Source: Klebsiella quasivariicola (GTDB taxonomy: Bacteria > Pseudomonadota > Gammaproteobacteria > Enterobacterales > Enterobacteriaceae). Taken from it: DNA of 64,000 nucleotides. The translations under genes and the position numbers were made by a program. Shown here piece after piece: positions 9,435-17,493 of the stretch (the stretch's first letter is position 1; the number at the start of each line of letters is the position of its first letter). The notes beneath the pieces are model-generated. The model searched no databases. It worked only from the letters and a program-made list of their open reading frames with translations, and was not told where the DNA came from. Where the stretch lies: NCBI RefSeq assembly GCF_002269255.1, contig NZ_CP022823.1, positions 3,968,001 through 4,032,000 of the forward strand, in the 5' to 3' direction.

Positions 9435-9853
9435 GCCCCGCCTCTGCAGTACCAGAGGCTGGCGATTTTCAGCCCTTCAGAGAGCAGCAGAAAACCGGCC
9501 AGGATCGCTACATGCCTGACGCCGGCAGCCTGAATCAGCCACAGACCCAGCGACAGCGAAGGCTGCATAAACACCAGCCTGAGCGGCGCCTGCCCCCAGG
9601 CCAGCCACAGCGCATAGCGGCTCTGGCGGAAAAAAAGGATCATCGACAGCGGGATGCTGATAATCAGCAGAACATTCAGCGGATAGAGCCAGACCGCCGC
9701 GGAGCCCCAGGTGTGCAACAGCTGAAGATACGCCAGCATGTCGTCGTAGAAAGGGAGACGGCGGTGGGAAATATTCCACCATAAGAATTGCAGGACGAAA
9801 AAGAGATCCATCCACGCCCAGAACAAAAACAGGGACTTCCGTTGTATTTTCAT
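9416..9853 (-). CDS. Unrecognised multi-pass membrane protein
   Basis: A 145-residue, tryptophan-rich hydrophobic protein I do not recognise. Visible segments that could span the membrane lie at about residues 8-27, 45-75 (possibly two), 80-97 and 99-135, giving roughly four helices with basic loops. The ATG at 9851-9853 has a good AAGGATAGCG Shine-Dalgarno. It is convergent with kdpE and shares its last 19 bp. It lies just upstream of the pgm terminator region but on the same strand as pgm, downstream of it. No catalytic motif is apparent. It could be an accessory membrane protein specific to Klebsiella and relatives. The coding call is supported by the start signal and coherent hydrophobicity. 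Confidence 0.7.
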   Translation of the reverse strand: MKIQRKSLFLFWAWMDLFFVLQFLWWNISHRRLPFYDDMLAYLQLLHTWGSAAVWLYPLNVLLIISIPLSMILFFRQSRYALWLAWGQAPLRLVFMQPSLSLGLWLIQAAGVRHVAILAGFLLLSEGLKIASLWYCRGGAQGIKR

Positions 9854-9865
9854 CGCTATCCTTGC

Positions 9866-9894
9866 GAAAAAAATCAGGCCCGCAAGGGGCCTGA
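9866..9894 (-). terminator. Terminator after seqA-pgm
   Basis: Read on the minus strand, a CAGGCCC / GGGCCTG stem with a short loop is followed by ATTTTTTT. It lies 14 bp beyond the pgm stop and ends the seqA-pgm transcript before the membrane-protein gene. Confidence 0.85.
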
Positions 9895-9907
9895 GAGTAG
9901 TGCGTAG

Positions 9908-11548
9908 TTACGCGTTCTTCAGCACTTCACTGACAATCTCTACCGCTTCTTTTTCAATCAGCTTGCGATGTTCTTCGCCGAGGAAGCTTTCGCAGTAGAT
10001 CTTGTAGGCATCTTCGGTGCCTGACGGACGCGCCGCGAACCAGCCGTTGTCGGTCATCACCTTCAGACCGCCAATCGCCGCCCCGTTGCCCGGCGCCGCG
10101 GTCAGACGGGCAGTGATCGGATCGCCCGCCAGCGTATCGGCGCTGACCATTTCCGGAGAGAGCTTGGACAGCGCCGCTTTCTGCGCGGAGGTCGCGGAAG
10201 CCTGCAGACGGTTATAGCTCGGCGCACCGAAGCGTTCCGCCAGCTCGTTGTAATGCTCCTGCGGGTTTTTCCCGGTGACGGCGGTGATTTCCGCCGCCAG
10301 CAGGCACATGATGATGCCGTCTTTATCGGTCGACCACGGCGTGCCGTCGAAGCGCAGGAAGGAGGCCCCGGCGCTCTCTTCGCCGCCGAAGCCGAAGCTG
10401 CCGTCGAACAGGCCGTCAACGAACCACTTAAAGCCCACCGGCACTTCCACCAGCTTGCGGCCCAGATCGTTCACCACGCGGTCAATCATCGCGGAGGAGA
10501 CCAGCGTTTTACCGACTGCCACCTCTTTGCCCCACTGCGGACGATGCTGGAACAGGTAGTTAATCGCCACCGCCAGGTAGTGGTTCGGGTTCATCAGCCC
10601 GGCCGGGGTGACAATCCCGTGACGGTCGTAATCCGGATCGTTAGCAAACGCCAGGTCGAACTTATCGCGCAGCGCCAGCAGGCCCGCCATCGCACACTCC
10701 GAGGAGCAGTCCATACGGATGGCGCCGTCTTTATCGAGGTGCATAAAGCGGAAGGTCTGATCCACCTGATCGTTGACAATGGTCAGATTGAGCTTGTAGT
10801 GCTCGCCAATGCGTTTCCAGTATTCGATACCGGACCCGCCCAGCGGATCGACGCCCAGCGTCAGGCCGGCTTTCTGGATCGCCGCCATGTCGACGATATC
10901 CGCCAGGCCTTCGATGAACGGCTGCACCAGATCCTGTTCTTTAACGTGGCCAGAAGCCAGCGCCGCGTCCAGAGAAATGCGTTTCACGCCCTGCAGGCCG
11001 GCGGCCAGCAGTTCGTTGGCGCGGTTTTCCACCACTTTGGTGACGTTGGTATCCGCCGGGCCGCCGTTTGGCGGGTTGTACTTGATACCACCATCTTCCG
11101 GCGGGTTATGTGACGGGGTGATCACAATGCCGTCCGCCAGCGGACCGCCTTTTTTGTTATGCACCAGAATCGCGTTGGAAACCGCCGGCGTCGGGGTGAA
11201 ACCGTTGTTTTCCTGCACGATCACGTCAACGCCGTTGGCGGTTAACACTTCCAGCACCGAGATAAACGCCGGCTCGGAAAGGGCGTGGGTATCTTTGCCG
11301 ACATAGCACGGCCCGGTGATCCCGTTCTTCGCACGATCTTCCGCAATGGCCTGGGCGATGGCCAGGATATGCGGTTCGTTGAAGTTGTGGCGCGCCGCGC
11401 TACCGCGATGGCCAGAGGTACCGAATTTTACCGCATGCTCCGCATTACCGACTTCAGGCTTCAGCACATAGTACTGAGCAGTCAGTTGGGCGACGTTAAT
11501 CAAATCACTCTGTTGCGCAGGCTGCCCCGCACGTTTATCGATTGCCAT
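9908..11548 (-). CDS. pgm: Phosphoglucomutase (alpha-D-glucose phosphate-specific)
   Basis: Interconverts glucose-1-phosphate and glucose-6-phosphate, feeding UDP-glucose for glycogen, capsule, LPS and trehalose. The 546-residue protein shows the family blocks GTSGHRGS near the start, the phosphoserine loop TPSHNPPEDGG, the metal-binding DPDYDRHG, the sugar-binding GGEESAG and the phosphate-binding RPSGTEDAYKIY. I chose the ATG at 11548 (MAIDKRAGQPAQQSDL), which matches E. coli and has an AAGGAT Shine-Dalgarno; an upstream in-frame ATG adds seven residues without support. It lies 32 bp after seqA, forming the known seqA-pgm operon. Confidence 0.97.
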   Translation of the reverse strand: MAIDKRAGQPAQQSDLINVAQLTAQYYVLKPEVGNAEHAVKFGTSGHRGSAARHNFNEPHILAIAQAIAEDRAKNGITGPCYVGKDTHALSEPAFISVLEVLTANGVDVIVQENNGFTPTPAVSNAILVHNKKGGPLADGIVITPSHNPPEDGGIKYNPPNGGPADTNVTKVVENRANELLAAGLQGVKRISLDAALASGHVKEQDLVQPFIEGLADIVDMAAIQKAGLTLGVDPLGGSGIEYWKRIGEHYKLNLTIVNDQVDQTFRFMHLDKDGAIRMDCSSECAMAGLLALRDKFDLAFANDPDYDRHGIVTPAGLMNPNHYLAVAINYLFQHRPQWGKEVAVGKTLVSSAMIDRVVNDLGRKLVEVPVGFKWFVDGLFDGSFGFGGEESAGASFLRFDGTPWSTDKDGIIMCLLAAEITAVTGKNPQEHYNELAERFGAPSYNRLQASATSAQKAALSKLSPEMVSADTLAGDPITARLTAAPGNGAAIGGLKVMTDNGWFAARPSGTEDAYKIYCESFLGEEHRKLIEKEAVEIVSEVLKNA

Positions 11549-11580
11549 TGCCTGATCCTTCTGGTGCAAATGTTAAAAAA

Positions 11581-12129
11581 CTAGATCGTGCCGCAAACCT
11601 TCTCAATCAGCTCCGCAGGGAACTGCATCGACTGCATGATGTGCTCGATCATGCTGCATTTACGGCCGGTATTGGTATTGGTGATAACCCACCACGGGGT
11701 ACCAGGAACCTGTTTCGGTTTGGTCTGGTTGCCGCTTTTCAGCAGCGTACGCGCATCTTCCGCGAAGTAGACGCGCGTGCGGCCATGCAGAGACTCGGTG
11801 GCCTCAGCAAATGCCTGACTGTCCAGGGAGTAGAGGGTCGTCAACACCAGCATAAAACGGTTCACCGCACGCTTCTGCTCGGCGTATTCATCAGATAACA
11901 GCAGCTCGCGCATGGCGCGGACTTTATCTTTCACCGGGTTAGCGGCTTTCACCTCAACGGCAGGCGCTGGCACCAGTGCCGGCGCGGCTTTGCTGACCGG
12001 TGTAGCCGGTTGGGAAACGGCGGAAAATTTCAGCATGCGCCGTAAAATGTCGGATGCGCTCTCGCCGATATGCAGAGTGTGGCTGGCAATATAGCGATAG
12101 AGTTCATCATCAACTTCAATTGTTTTCAT
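11581..12129 (-). CDS. seqA: Negative modulator of replication initiation SeqA
   Basis: Binds hemimethylated GATC sites, sequesters oriC and newly replicated DNA, and limits re-initiation. The protein has 182 residues (E. coli 181). The N-terminal oligomerisation domain is MKTIEVDDELYRYIASHT, followed by an alanine/proline-rich linker at about 40-65 and a DNA-binding C-terminal domain including TLLKSGNQTKPKQVPGT and TNTNTGRKCSMIE. The frame is open upstream, but the ATG at 12127-12129 matches the family start. It is the first gene of seqA-pgm, divergent from ybfF. Confidence 0.97.
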   Translation of the reverse strand: MKTIEVDDELYRYIASHTLHIGESASDILRRMLKFSAVSQPATPVSKAAPALVPAPAVEVKAANPVKDKVRAMRELLLSDEYAEQKRAVNRFMLVLTTLYSLDSQAFAEATESLHGRTRVYFAEDARTLLKSGNQTKPKQVPGTPWWVITNTNTGRKCSMIEHIMQSMQFPAELIEKVCGTI

Positions 12130-12312
12130 CTTAATCCAGTGCGATATCTTTTCTGAATACAAATCGTTGGGATTATAAGTACAAATCCCAACCGCGGATA
12201 GCGTCAAACCAGGATGGCGGTAAAACTCAGAAAACTTCTGGGTCTTGCAGCCGGATGGCAGAATGTCCAACATAATACCCTAACCCGACGGAGCGAAAAA
12301 AAGAACTTTGCC
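12130..12312. promoter_or_regulatory. Divergent seqA / ybfF promoter region with inverted repeat
   Basis: An 8-bp inverted repeat (TTGGGATT at 12167-12174 and AATCCCAA at 12184-12191) flanks a minus-strand TATAAT (12172-12177) that could be a seqA -10 box. I see no convincing -35 at standard spacing. The ybfF side carries no clear promoter hexamers. Confidence 0.4.
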
Positions 12313-13086
12313 ATGAAATTAAATAGCCGAGCGCAATCTGCACAGAATTCGCACAACCACTCCCCGATCGTGCTGGTCCACGGTCTGTTTGGCAGCCTGG
12401 ACAACCTGGGCATCCTCGCCCGCGACCTGATCGCCGACCACGATATTGTGCAGGTCGATATGCGCAACCACGGATTATCGCCGCGGTCGCCAGAGATGAC
12501 CTACCCCGCCATGGCGCAGGATCTGCTCGATACGCTTGACGCGCACCAGATTGAGCGCGCCACCTTTATCGGCCATTCGATGGGCGGCAAAGCGGTGATG
12601 GCGCTCACCGCCCTGGCGCCGGAACGCATCAGCGGACTGGTGGCGATCGATATCGCGCCGGTGGATTATCACGTACGCCGCCATGATGAGATCTTCGCCG
12701 CTATCCGCGCCGTCAGCGAATCCGCCGCCAGCACCCGCCGGCAGGCAGCGCAGGTGATGCGCGAGCATCTGCAGGAGGAAGGGGTAATTCAGTTCCTGCT
12801 GAAATCCTTCGTCGACGGCGACTGGCGCTTCAACGTGCCGGTGCTGTGGGACCAGTATCCGCATATTGTCGGCTGGGAAACCATTCCGGCCTGGCCACAC
12901 CCGACGCAGTTTATTCCCGGCGGCAACTCGCCCTATGTGACCGATGCCTACCGTGAAGCGCTGCTGGCCCAGTTCCCGCAGGCGCGGGCCCACGTCATCG
13001 CCGGCGCCGGACACTGGGTCCATGCCGAGAAACCCGAGGCGGTATTACGCGCGATCCGTCGTTACCTGATGAGCATCGCCGTCTGA
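12313..13086 (+). CDS. ybfF: Alpha/beta-hydrolase esterase YbfF
   Basis: A cytoplasmic acyl-CoA/ester hydrolase of the alpha/beta-hydrolase fold; the E. coli homologue hydrolyses palmitoyl-CoA and malonyl-CoA in vitro. The 257-residue protein has the oxyanion strand VLVHGLFGSLDNLG, the nucleophile elbow GHSMGGKAV, and a C-terminal catalytic histidine in GAGHWVHAEKP. The ATG at 12313 (MKLNSRAQSAQNS) matches E. coli; an ATG 99 bp earlier overlaps the seqA promoter and is unlikely. It is divergent from seqA and followed by ybfE. Its physiological substrate is unknown. Confidence 0.93.
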   Translation: MKLNSRAQSAQNSHNHSPIVLVHGLFGSLDNLGILARDLIADHDIVQVDMRNHGLSPRSPEMTYPAMAQDLLDTLDAHQIERATFIGHSMGGKAVMALTALAPERISGLVAIDIAPVDYHVRRHDEIFAAIRAVSESAASTRRQAAQVMREHLQEEGVIQFLLKSFVDGDWRFNVPVLWDQYPHIVGWETIPAWPHPTQFIPGGNSPYVTDAYREALLAQFPQARAHVIAGAGHWVHAEKPEAVLRAIRRYLMSIAV

Positions 13087-13102
13087 TTGGCTAAAATATG
13101 CC

Positions 13103-13130
13103 CGACCGCGCCGCAGAATGCCCGCGGTCG
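13103..13130 (+). other. Hairpin between ybfF and ybfE
   Basis: A perfect 8-bp stem (CGACCGCG / CGCGGTCG) with a 12-base loop lies 16 bp after the ybfF stop. It has no T tract, so it may be a 3'-end stabilising structure or a factor-dependent end rather than a true intrinsic terminator. Confidence 0.45.
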
Positions 13131-13219
13131 TTGGCGCAGCCGTTCGCCTGATGTATGATGGCGCGCTATCTGCGCCGGCTAGAGCCCGGCTGCTTGTTTC
13201 CCCGAAGTCACTCAGAATC

Positions 13220-13513
13220 ATGGCAAAAGAACAAACGGACCGTACGACATTAGATTTGTTCGCAAACGAGCGTCGCCCGGGAAGACCGAAAACCAATCCG
13301 CTGTCGCGCGATGAACAACTGCGCATCAACAAACGTAATCAGCTGAAACGCGATAAAGTGCGCGGGCTGAAGCGCGTCGAGTTAAAACTCAACGCGGATG
13401 CGGTCGATGCGCTCAACGAGCTGGCGGAAGCGCGTAATATGAGCCGCAGCGATCTCATCGAAGAGATGCTGATGACGCAATTAACCGCCCTGCGCAGCCA
13501 GGGAAAAGTCTAA
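13220..13513 (+). CDS. ybfE: YbfE, ribbon-helix-helix-like small protein
   Basis: A 97-residue basic protein of unknown role that matches E. coli YbfE, which was identified as a LexA-regulated gene. The C-terminal part (about 50-97) reads like a ribbon-helix-helix DNA-binding unit: VELKLNADAVDALNELAEAR followed by NMSRSDLIEEML. The N-terminal half is rich in Arg and Lys. I chose the ATG at 13220 (MAKEQTDRTTLDLF) by homology; the longer upstream frame is unsupported. I find no canonical CTG-N10-CAG LexA box in the 133 bp upstream. Confidence 0.9.
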   Translation: MAKEQTDRTTLDLFANERRPGRPKTNPLSRDEQLRINKRNQLKRDKVRGLKRVELKLNADAVDALNELAEARNMSRSDLIEEMLMTQLTALRSQGKV

Positions 13514-13664
13514 CTTTCCGCGAAAAACCCGCATTCATGTAGCAGAGTGTGCAGTCGGGCGTGATTGCTGTTTCCGCGCCCTTGCCTGTTCTGCTATGAT
13601 TGCCGTTATCTATGGGCATCGCGTCCCTACCACATCATTTAAGTTTCAAGAGGTTATTTTACTC

Positions 13665-14195
13665 ATGGCAATCATCGGCATCTTTTTTGGCAGCGACACC
13701 GGCAACACCGAAAATATTGCAAAAATGATTCAAAAGCAGCTTGGTAAAGATGTTGCTGATGTTCACGACATTGCCAAAAGCAGCAAAGAAGACCTGGAAG
13801 CCCACGACATCCTGCTGCTCGGCATCCCGACCTGGTACTACGGGGAAGCGCAGTGTGACTGGGACGACTTCTTCCCGACGCTGGAAGAGATCGACTTTAA
13901 TGGCAAACTGGTGGCGCTGTTCGGCTGCGGCGACCAGGAAGACTACGCAGAATACTTCTGCGACGCGCTGGGCACCATCCGCGACATCATTGAGCCACGC
14001 GGCGCGACCATCGTCGGTCACTGGCCGACGGCCGGGTATCATTTTGAGGCTTCCAAAGGCCTGGCGGATGACGACCACTTCGTCGGCCTCGCCATCGATG
14101 AAGACCGCCAGCCGGAGCTGACCAACGAGCGCGTGGAGAAGTGGGTGAAGCAGGTTGCCGAAGAGCTGCACCTTGAAGAAATCAAAAACGCCTGA
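13665..14195 (+). CDS. fldA: Flavodoxin 1
   Basis: FMN-containing electron carrier essential in E. coli, which donates electrons to biotin synthase, IspG/IspH, MetH and activating enzymes. The 176-residue protein shows the FMN phosphate loop FFGSDTGNTENIA, then GIPTWYYGEAQ and FGCGDQEDYAEYF, typical of long-chain flavodoxins. The start at 13665 (MAIIGIFFGS) has the Shine-Dalgarno AAGAGG and matches the family. It is upstream of fur in the conserved fldA-fur arrangement, with a terminator between them. Confidence 0.97.
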   Translation: MAIIGIFFGSDTGNTENIAKMIQKQLGKDVADVHDIAKSSKEDLEAHDILLLGIPTWYYGEAQCDWDDFFPTLEEIDFNGKLVALFGCGDQEDYAEYFCDALGTIRDIIEPRGATIVGHWPTAGYHFEASKGLADDDHFVGLAIDEDRQPELTNERVEKWVKQVAEELHLEEIKNA

Positions 14196-14311
14196 TGATT
14201 AAGCGGCGTAACTATTGAGTTGCGTCGCATTAATAGACAAAAGCAATCAAACTAATAGCTACAAGTTTTTAACTTTTAATCACATATCTGTACAATGTCC
14301 TCTGATTCTAC

Positions 14312-14350
14312 GAGGCACGTGACGCAGTTTGTAGCTGGTGCCTCGTTTTT
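14312..14350 (+). terminator. Terminator after fldA
   Basis: A 7-bp stem (GAGGCAC / GTGCCTC) with a 19-base loop is followed by GTTTTTG. It lies between fldA and the fur promoter region. Confidence 0.6.
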
Positions 14351-14436
14351 GACAGCAAACCAGGCCTGATGCTTGCAGTTTTCATTTACCAGTGGCAGTT
14401 CTATAATGAGACGCATTACGTCGGGTTAATTTCTGT

Positions 14437-14490
14437 ATGACTTCCGTTGAAGGAAGTAGATCGTTTAGCAACAGGACAGATTCCGCATGA
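14437..14490 (+). CDS. uof: Short upstream reading frame coupled to fur (uof-like)
   Basis: An open frame of 17 codons from the ATG at 14437 (MTSVEGSRSFSNRTDSA) whose TGA (14488-14490) overlaps the fur start in ATGA. The frame stays open a further nine codons upstream without an ATG. In E. coli a 28-codon frame called uof sits in this place; its translation is coupled to fur and is repressed by the RyhB small RNA. Here the position and overlap are seen directly. The exact start is uncertain, so the peptide may be longer and begin at a non-ATG codon. Confidence 0.55.
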   Translation: MTSVEGSRSFSNRTDSA

Positions 14491-14939
14491 CTGACAACAA
14501 TACCGCATTAAAGAAGGCTGGCCTGAAAGTCACACTTCCTCGACTGAAAATCCTCGAAGTGCTGCAGGAACCGGATAACCATCATGTCAGTGCGGAAGAC
14601 TTATATAAACGCCTGATCGACATGGGCGAAGAGATTGGTCTGGCGACCGTTTACCGCGTCCTTAACCAGTTTGATGACGCCGGTATCGTGACTCGTCATA
14701 ATTTTGAAGGCGGAAAATCCGTTTTCGAACTGACCCAGCAGCATCACCACGATCACCTGATCTGCCTCGACTGCGGCAAAGTGATCGAATTCAGTGATGA
14801 CTCTATTGAAGCGCGCCAGCGTGAAATCGCTTCCCGTCACGGCATCCGCCTGACCAACCACAGTCTGTATCTGTACGGTCACTGTGCGGAAGGGGATTGC
14901 CGCGAGGACGAACACGCCCACGACGCAGTGGAAAAGTAA
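14487..14939 (+). CDS. fur: Ferric uptake regulator Fur
   Basis: Fe2+-dependent repressor of iron acquisition genes. The 150-residue protein matches E. coli Fur (148) nearly throughout. It has an N-terminal winged helix (LKVTLPRLKILEVLQ; ATVYRVLNQFDDAGIV), the metal-binding histidine cluster QQHHHDHLICLDCG with the C93/C96 zinc pair, and the second cysteine pair in CAEGDC. The tail differs slightly (AHDAVEK). The Shine-Dalgarno ACAGGACAG lies inside the overlapping upstream frame. A TATAAT at 14402-14407, followed by an imperfect TAATGA-N5-ATTA repeat, could be the autoregulated promoter. Confidence 0.98.
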   Translation: MTDNNTALKKAGLKVTLPRLKILEVLQEPDNHHVSAEDLYKRLIDMGEEIGLATVYRVLNQFDDAGIVTRHNFEGGKSVFELTQQHHHDHLICLDCGKVIEFSDDSIEARQREIASRHGIRLTNHSLYLYGHCAEGDCREDEHAHDAVEK

Positions 14940-14960
14940 TTCCCCGCGTCGTCTGCTCTG

Positions 14961-14988
14961 AAAAGCCAACCTGCCGGTTGGCTTTTTT
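14961..14988 (+). terminator. Terminator after fur
   Basis: A strong stem AAAAGCCAACC / GGTTGGCTTTT with a short loop is followed by TTTTTTA. Confidence 0.92.
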
Positions 14989-15065
14989 ATGGGCGCTTCT
15001 GCCGCGCTTCCCGCTCAGTCCCCTGGGATAACCTTCCTCGTCCCCGCTTTGTCCGGAGAGTTGAT

Positions 15066-15992
15066 ATGGAACTTCGCCAGCTACGCTACTTTGTGCGCAT
15101 TGTGGAAACCGGCAGCATGGGGCGCGCTGCGCTCGATCTCAATATCGGCGTCTCGGCGCTTAGCCAGCAGATCGCGCGCCTGGAAAACGAACTGGCCATT
15201 CGCCTGCTGCAGCGGACCTCCCGCGGGGTCACGCCCACCAGCGCGGGCCTTGCTTTCTACTCCCAGGCGCAGCTGGCGCTGCGCCATGCCGATGATGCCA
15301 TCCTCGCCGCCCGCGAGGCGCGCCTGTCGGGCCACGTCAGCGTTGGCATGGCCCCCAGCACCGCCTCCGTTCTCGGCGTTCCGTTCATCAATGCGATGCG
15401 CGAAAGCTACCCCGACGTGCGCCTGCATCTGGTGGAAAGCCTTTCCGGCAATCTGGAACGGATGATCAACACTCGCCAGCTCGATTTTGCTATCGTTTTC
15501 CAGCAGGAGAAGATCCTGCGCTGGAGCGCCAGACCGCTGCTGGAAGAGCGCCTGTTCCTGATTGGCAGCCATGCGCTGTTAGCCCCCCTGCAGGATGACC
15601 ATATCACCCCCGACCAGCTCGCCACCCTGCCGCTGATTATGCCAAGCCAGGGCCACGGCCTGCGCGGCCGGCTGGAGGCGGTTTGCCAGCAGCATCATCT
15701 CAGCGTTGAGGTGGTGGCGGAGATTGACGGCCTGGCCCTGCTGATGCAGGCCGTGCGCAGCGGACTGGGCGCCACTCTTCAGCCCGGGGCCGCCATCTCC
15801 CATCTCGACCATCAGGCGCTAAGAGTGATCGGCGTCGCCAATCCGGTGCTGAGTCGCCCCAACTTTCTGGTCAGCCTGTCCGATGATGAGCTCACCCCGG
15901 CAGGGCTTGCCGCACGGGTAATACTGAGCAAAGTCATGCGTCAGCTGGTGGAGTCTGGCCGCTGGCCGGGCGCTACCCTTTACACCAACTAA
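15066..15992 (+). CDS. tcuR: LysR-family regulator of tricarballylate utilisation
   Basis: LysR-type transcription factor with an N-terminal winged helix-turn-helix (MELRQLRYFVRIVETGSMGR; SALSQQIARLENELAIRLLQ) and a C-terminal inducer-binding domain, 308 residues in all. By position it is the regulator of the adjacent tcuABC genes, as TcuR is in Salmonella, where it activates them in response to tricarballylate. Unusually for a LysR gene it points the same way as its targets rather than divergently. The ATG at 15066 follows GGAGAG at good spacing. Confidence 0.85.
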   Translation: MELRQLRYFVRIVETGSMGRAALDLNIGVSALSQQIARLENELAIRLLQRTSRGVTPTSAGLAFYSQAQLALRHADDAILAAREARLSGHVSVGMAPSTASVLGVPFINAMRESYPDVRLHLVESLSGNLERMINTRQLDFAIVFQQEKILRWSARPLLEERLFLIGSHALLAPLQDDHITPDQLATLPLIMPSQGHGLRGRLEAVCQQHHLSVEVVAEIDGLALLMQAVRSGLGATLQPGAAISHLDHQALRVIGVANPVLSRPNFLVSLSDDELTPAGLAARVILSKVMRQLVESGRWPGATLYTN

Positions 15993-16048
15993 ACCCCTCT
16001 TTAGCACTACGCCATAGCGCTCTGTCGCCGTTACCGCCTACATTCCCA

Positions 16049-16078
16049 TTACAAATTTAACAATTAATTAAATTGTAA
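16049..16078 (+). promoter_or_regulatory. Imperfect palindrome before tcuA, candidate TcuR operator
   Basis: An AT-rich dyad begins TTACAAATTTAA and ends TTAAATTGTAA (16049-16078), 11 bp before the tcuA ATG and including part of its Shine-Dalgarno zone (AAGGGAG). It contains LysR-type T-N11-A spacing. That TcuR binds it is inferred only from position. Confidence 0.4.
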
Positions 16079-16089
16079 GGGAGCCGATA

Positions 16090-17493
16090 ATGGTGGATGT
16101 ACTGGTGATTGGCGGCGGCAATGCCGCGCTATGCGCCGCCTTAACCGCCCGGGAGGCCGGCGCCTCGGTGCTGCTGCTGGAGGCGGCGCCGCGGGAGTGG
16201 CGCGGCGGCAACTCGCAGCACACCCGTAACCTGCGCTGTATGCACGATGCGCCGCAGGACGTGCTGGTCGACAGCTATCCGGAAGAAGAGTATTGGCAGG
16301 ATCTGCTGCGCGTCACCGAGGGGAACACCAACGAAGCGCTGGCCCGGCTGGTGATCCGTACCTCGTCACAGTGCCGCGACTGGATGCGCCAGCATGGGGT
16401 TAACTTTCAGCCGCCGCTCTCGGGCGCTCTGCACGTTGCCCGCACCAACGCCTTTTTTATGGGCGGCGGCAAAGCGCTGGTCAATGCCTATTACCGCAGC
16501 GCGGAGCAGATGGGGGTGCAGATCCGCTACAACACGCCGGTGCAGGCCCTGGAACTGCGCAACGGGGAATTTGTTGCCGCGCTGGCAGGCGAGGAACGGA
16601 TTGTCGCGAAAAGCTGCGTCCTCGCCGCCGGCGGATTTGAATCCAACCGCGAATGGCTGCGCGAGGCCTGGGGGCAGAACGATCGTGGCGAATGGCCCGC
16701 CGATAATTTCCTCATCCGCGGCACCCGCTTCAATCAGGGGGTACTGCTCAAGTTTATGATCGACGCCGGGGCCGATATTATCGGCGATCCTTCGCAATCC
16801 CACTGCGTCGCCATTGACGCCCGGGCGCCGCTCTATGACGGCGGGATCTGCACCCGCGTCGACTGCGTGTCGCTGGGGGTGGTGGTGAATCGCGATGCCG
16901 AGCGTTTTTATGATGAAGGAGAAGATTTCTGGCCCAAACGCTACGCCATCTGGGGGCGACTGGTCGCCCACCAGCCGGGGCAAATCGGCTACTCGATCAT
17001 CGACAGTAAAGCCATTGGCCACTTTATGCCCCCCGTCTTTCCCGGCGCTCAGGCCAATACTATCCCCGAGCTGGCGCGCCAGCTCGGGCTGGACGGCGAG
17101 CGCTTAGCGCAAACCCTCGCCGATTATAATGCCGCCTGTACCCCGGGTGACTTCGATCATACCCGCCTGGATAACTGCGCCACCTCCGGCCTGACGCCGG
17201 CGAAAACCCACTGGGCGCGCCCCCTCGATACGCCGCCTTACTACGGTTACGCCTTACGTCCGGGGATCACCTTCACCTACCTCGGGCTCTACGTCGACGA
17301 CACCGCCGCCGTCCATTTTGCCGGCAAACCCAGCCGCAATCTGTTTGTCGCCGGGGAAATGATGGCCGGCAATGTGCTCGGCAAAGGCTATACCGCCGGC
17401 GTCGGGATGTCGATCGGCACCACCTTCGGTCGCATCGCCGGCCAGCAAGCCGCCCGTGCGGCACAGCAGGAGAACCACCATGAAGTCGCTTGA
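16090..17493 (+). CDS. tcuA: FAD-dependent tricarballylate dehydrogenase
   Basis: Oxidises tricarballylate to cis-aconitate, which enters the TCA cycle; the family is known from Salmonella TcuA. The 467-residue flavoprotein belongs to the fumarate reductase/succinate dehydrogenase superfamily. It has an N-terminal dinucleotide-binding motif VIGGGNAALCAALTAREAG, an acidic residue at the end of the second strand (LLLEAAP), and C-terminal FAD-binding AGEMMAGNVLGKGYTAG. The ATG at 16090 follows AAGGGAG. Its last 14 bp overlap the tcuB start. TcuB is expected to reoxidise its FADH2. Confidence 0.92.
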   Translation: MVDVLVIGGGNAALCAALTAREAGASVLLLEAAPREWRGGNSQHTRNLRCMHDAPQDVLVDSYPEEEYWQDLLRVTEGNTNEALARLVIRTSSQCRDWMRQHGVNFQPPLSGALHVARTNAFFMGGGKALVNAYYRSAEQMGVQIRYNTPVQALELRNGEFVAALAGEERIVAKSCVLAAGGFESNREWLREAWGQNDRGEWPADNFLIRGTRFNQGVLLKFMIDAGADIIGDPSQSHCVAIDARAPLYDGGICTRVDCVSLGVVVNRDAERFYDEGEDFWPKRYAIWGRLVAHQPGQIGYSIIDSKAIGHFMPPVFPGAQANTIPELARQLGLDGERLAQTLADYNAACTPGDFDHTRLDNCATSGLTPAKTHWARPLDTPPYYGYALRPGITFTYLGLYVDDTAAVHFAGKPSRNLFVAGEMMAGNVLGKGYTAGVGMSIGTTFGRIAGQQAARAAQQENHHEVA

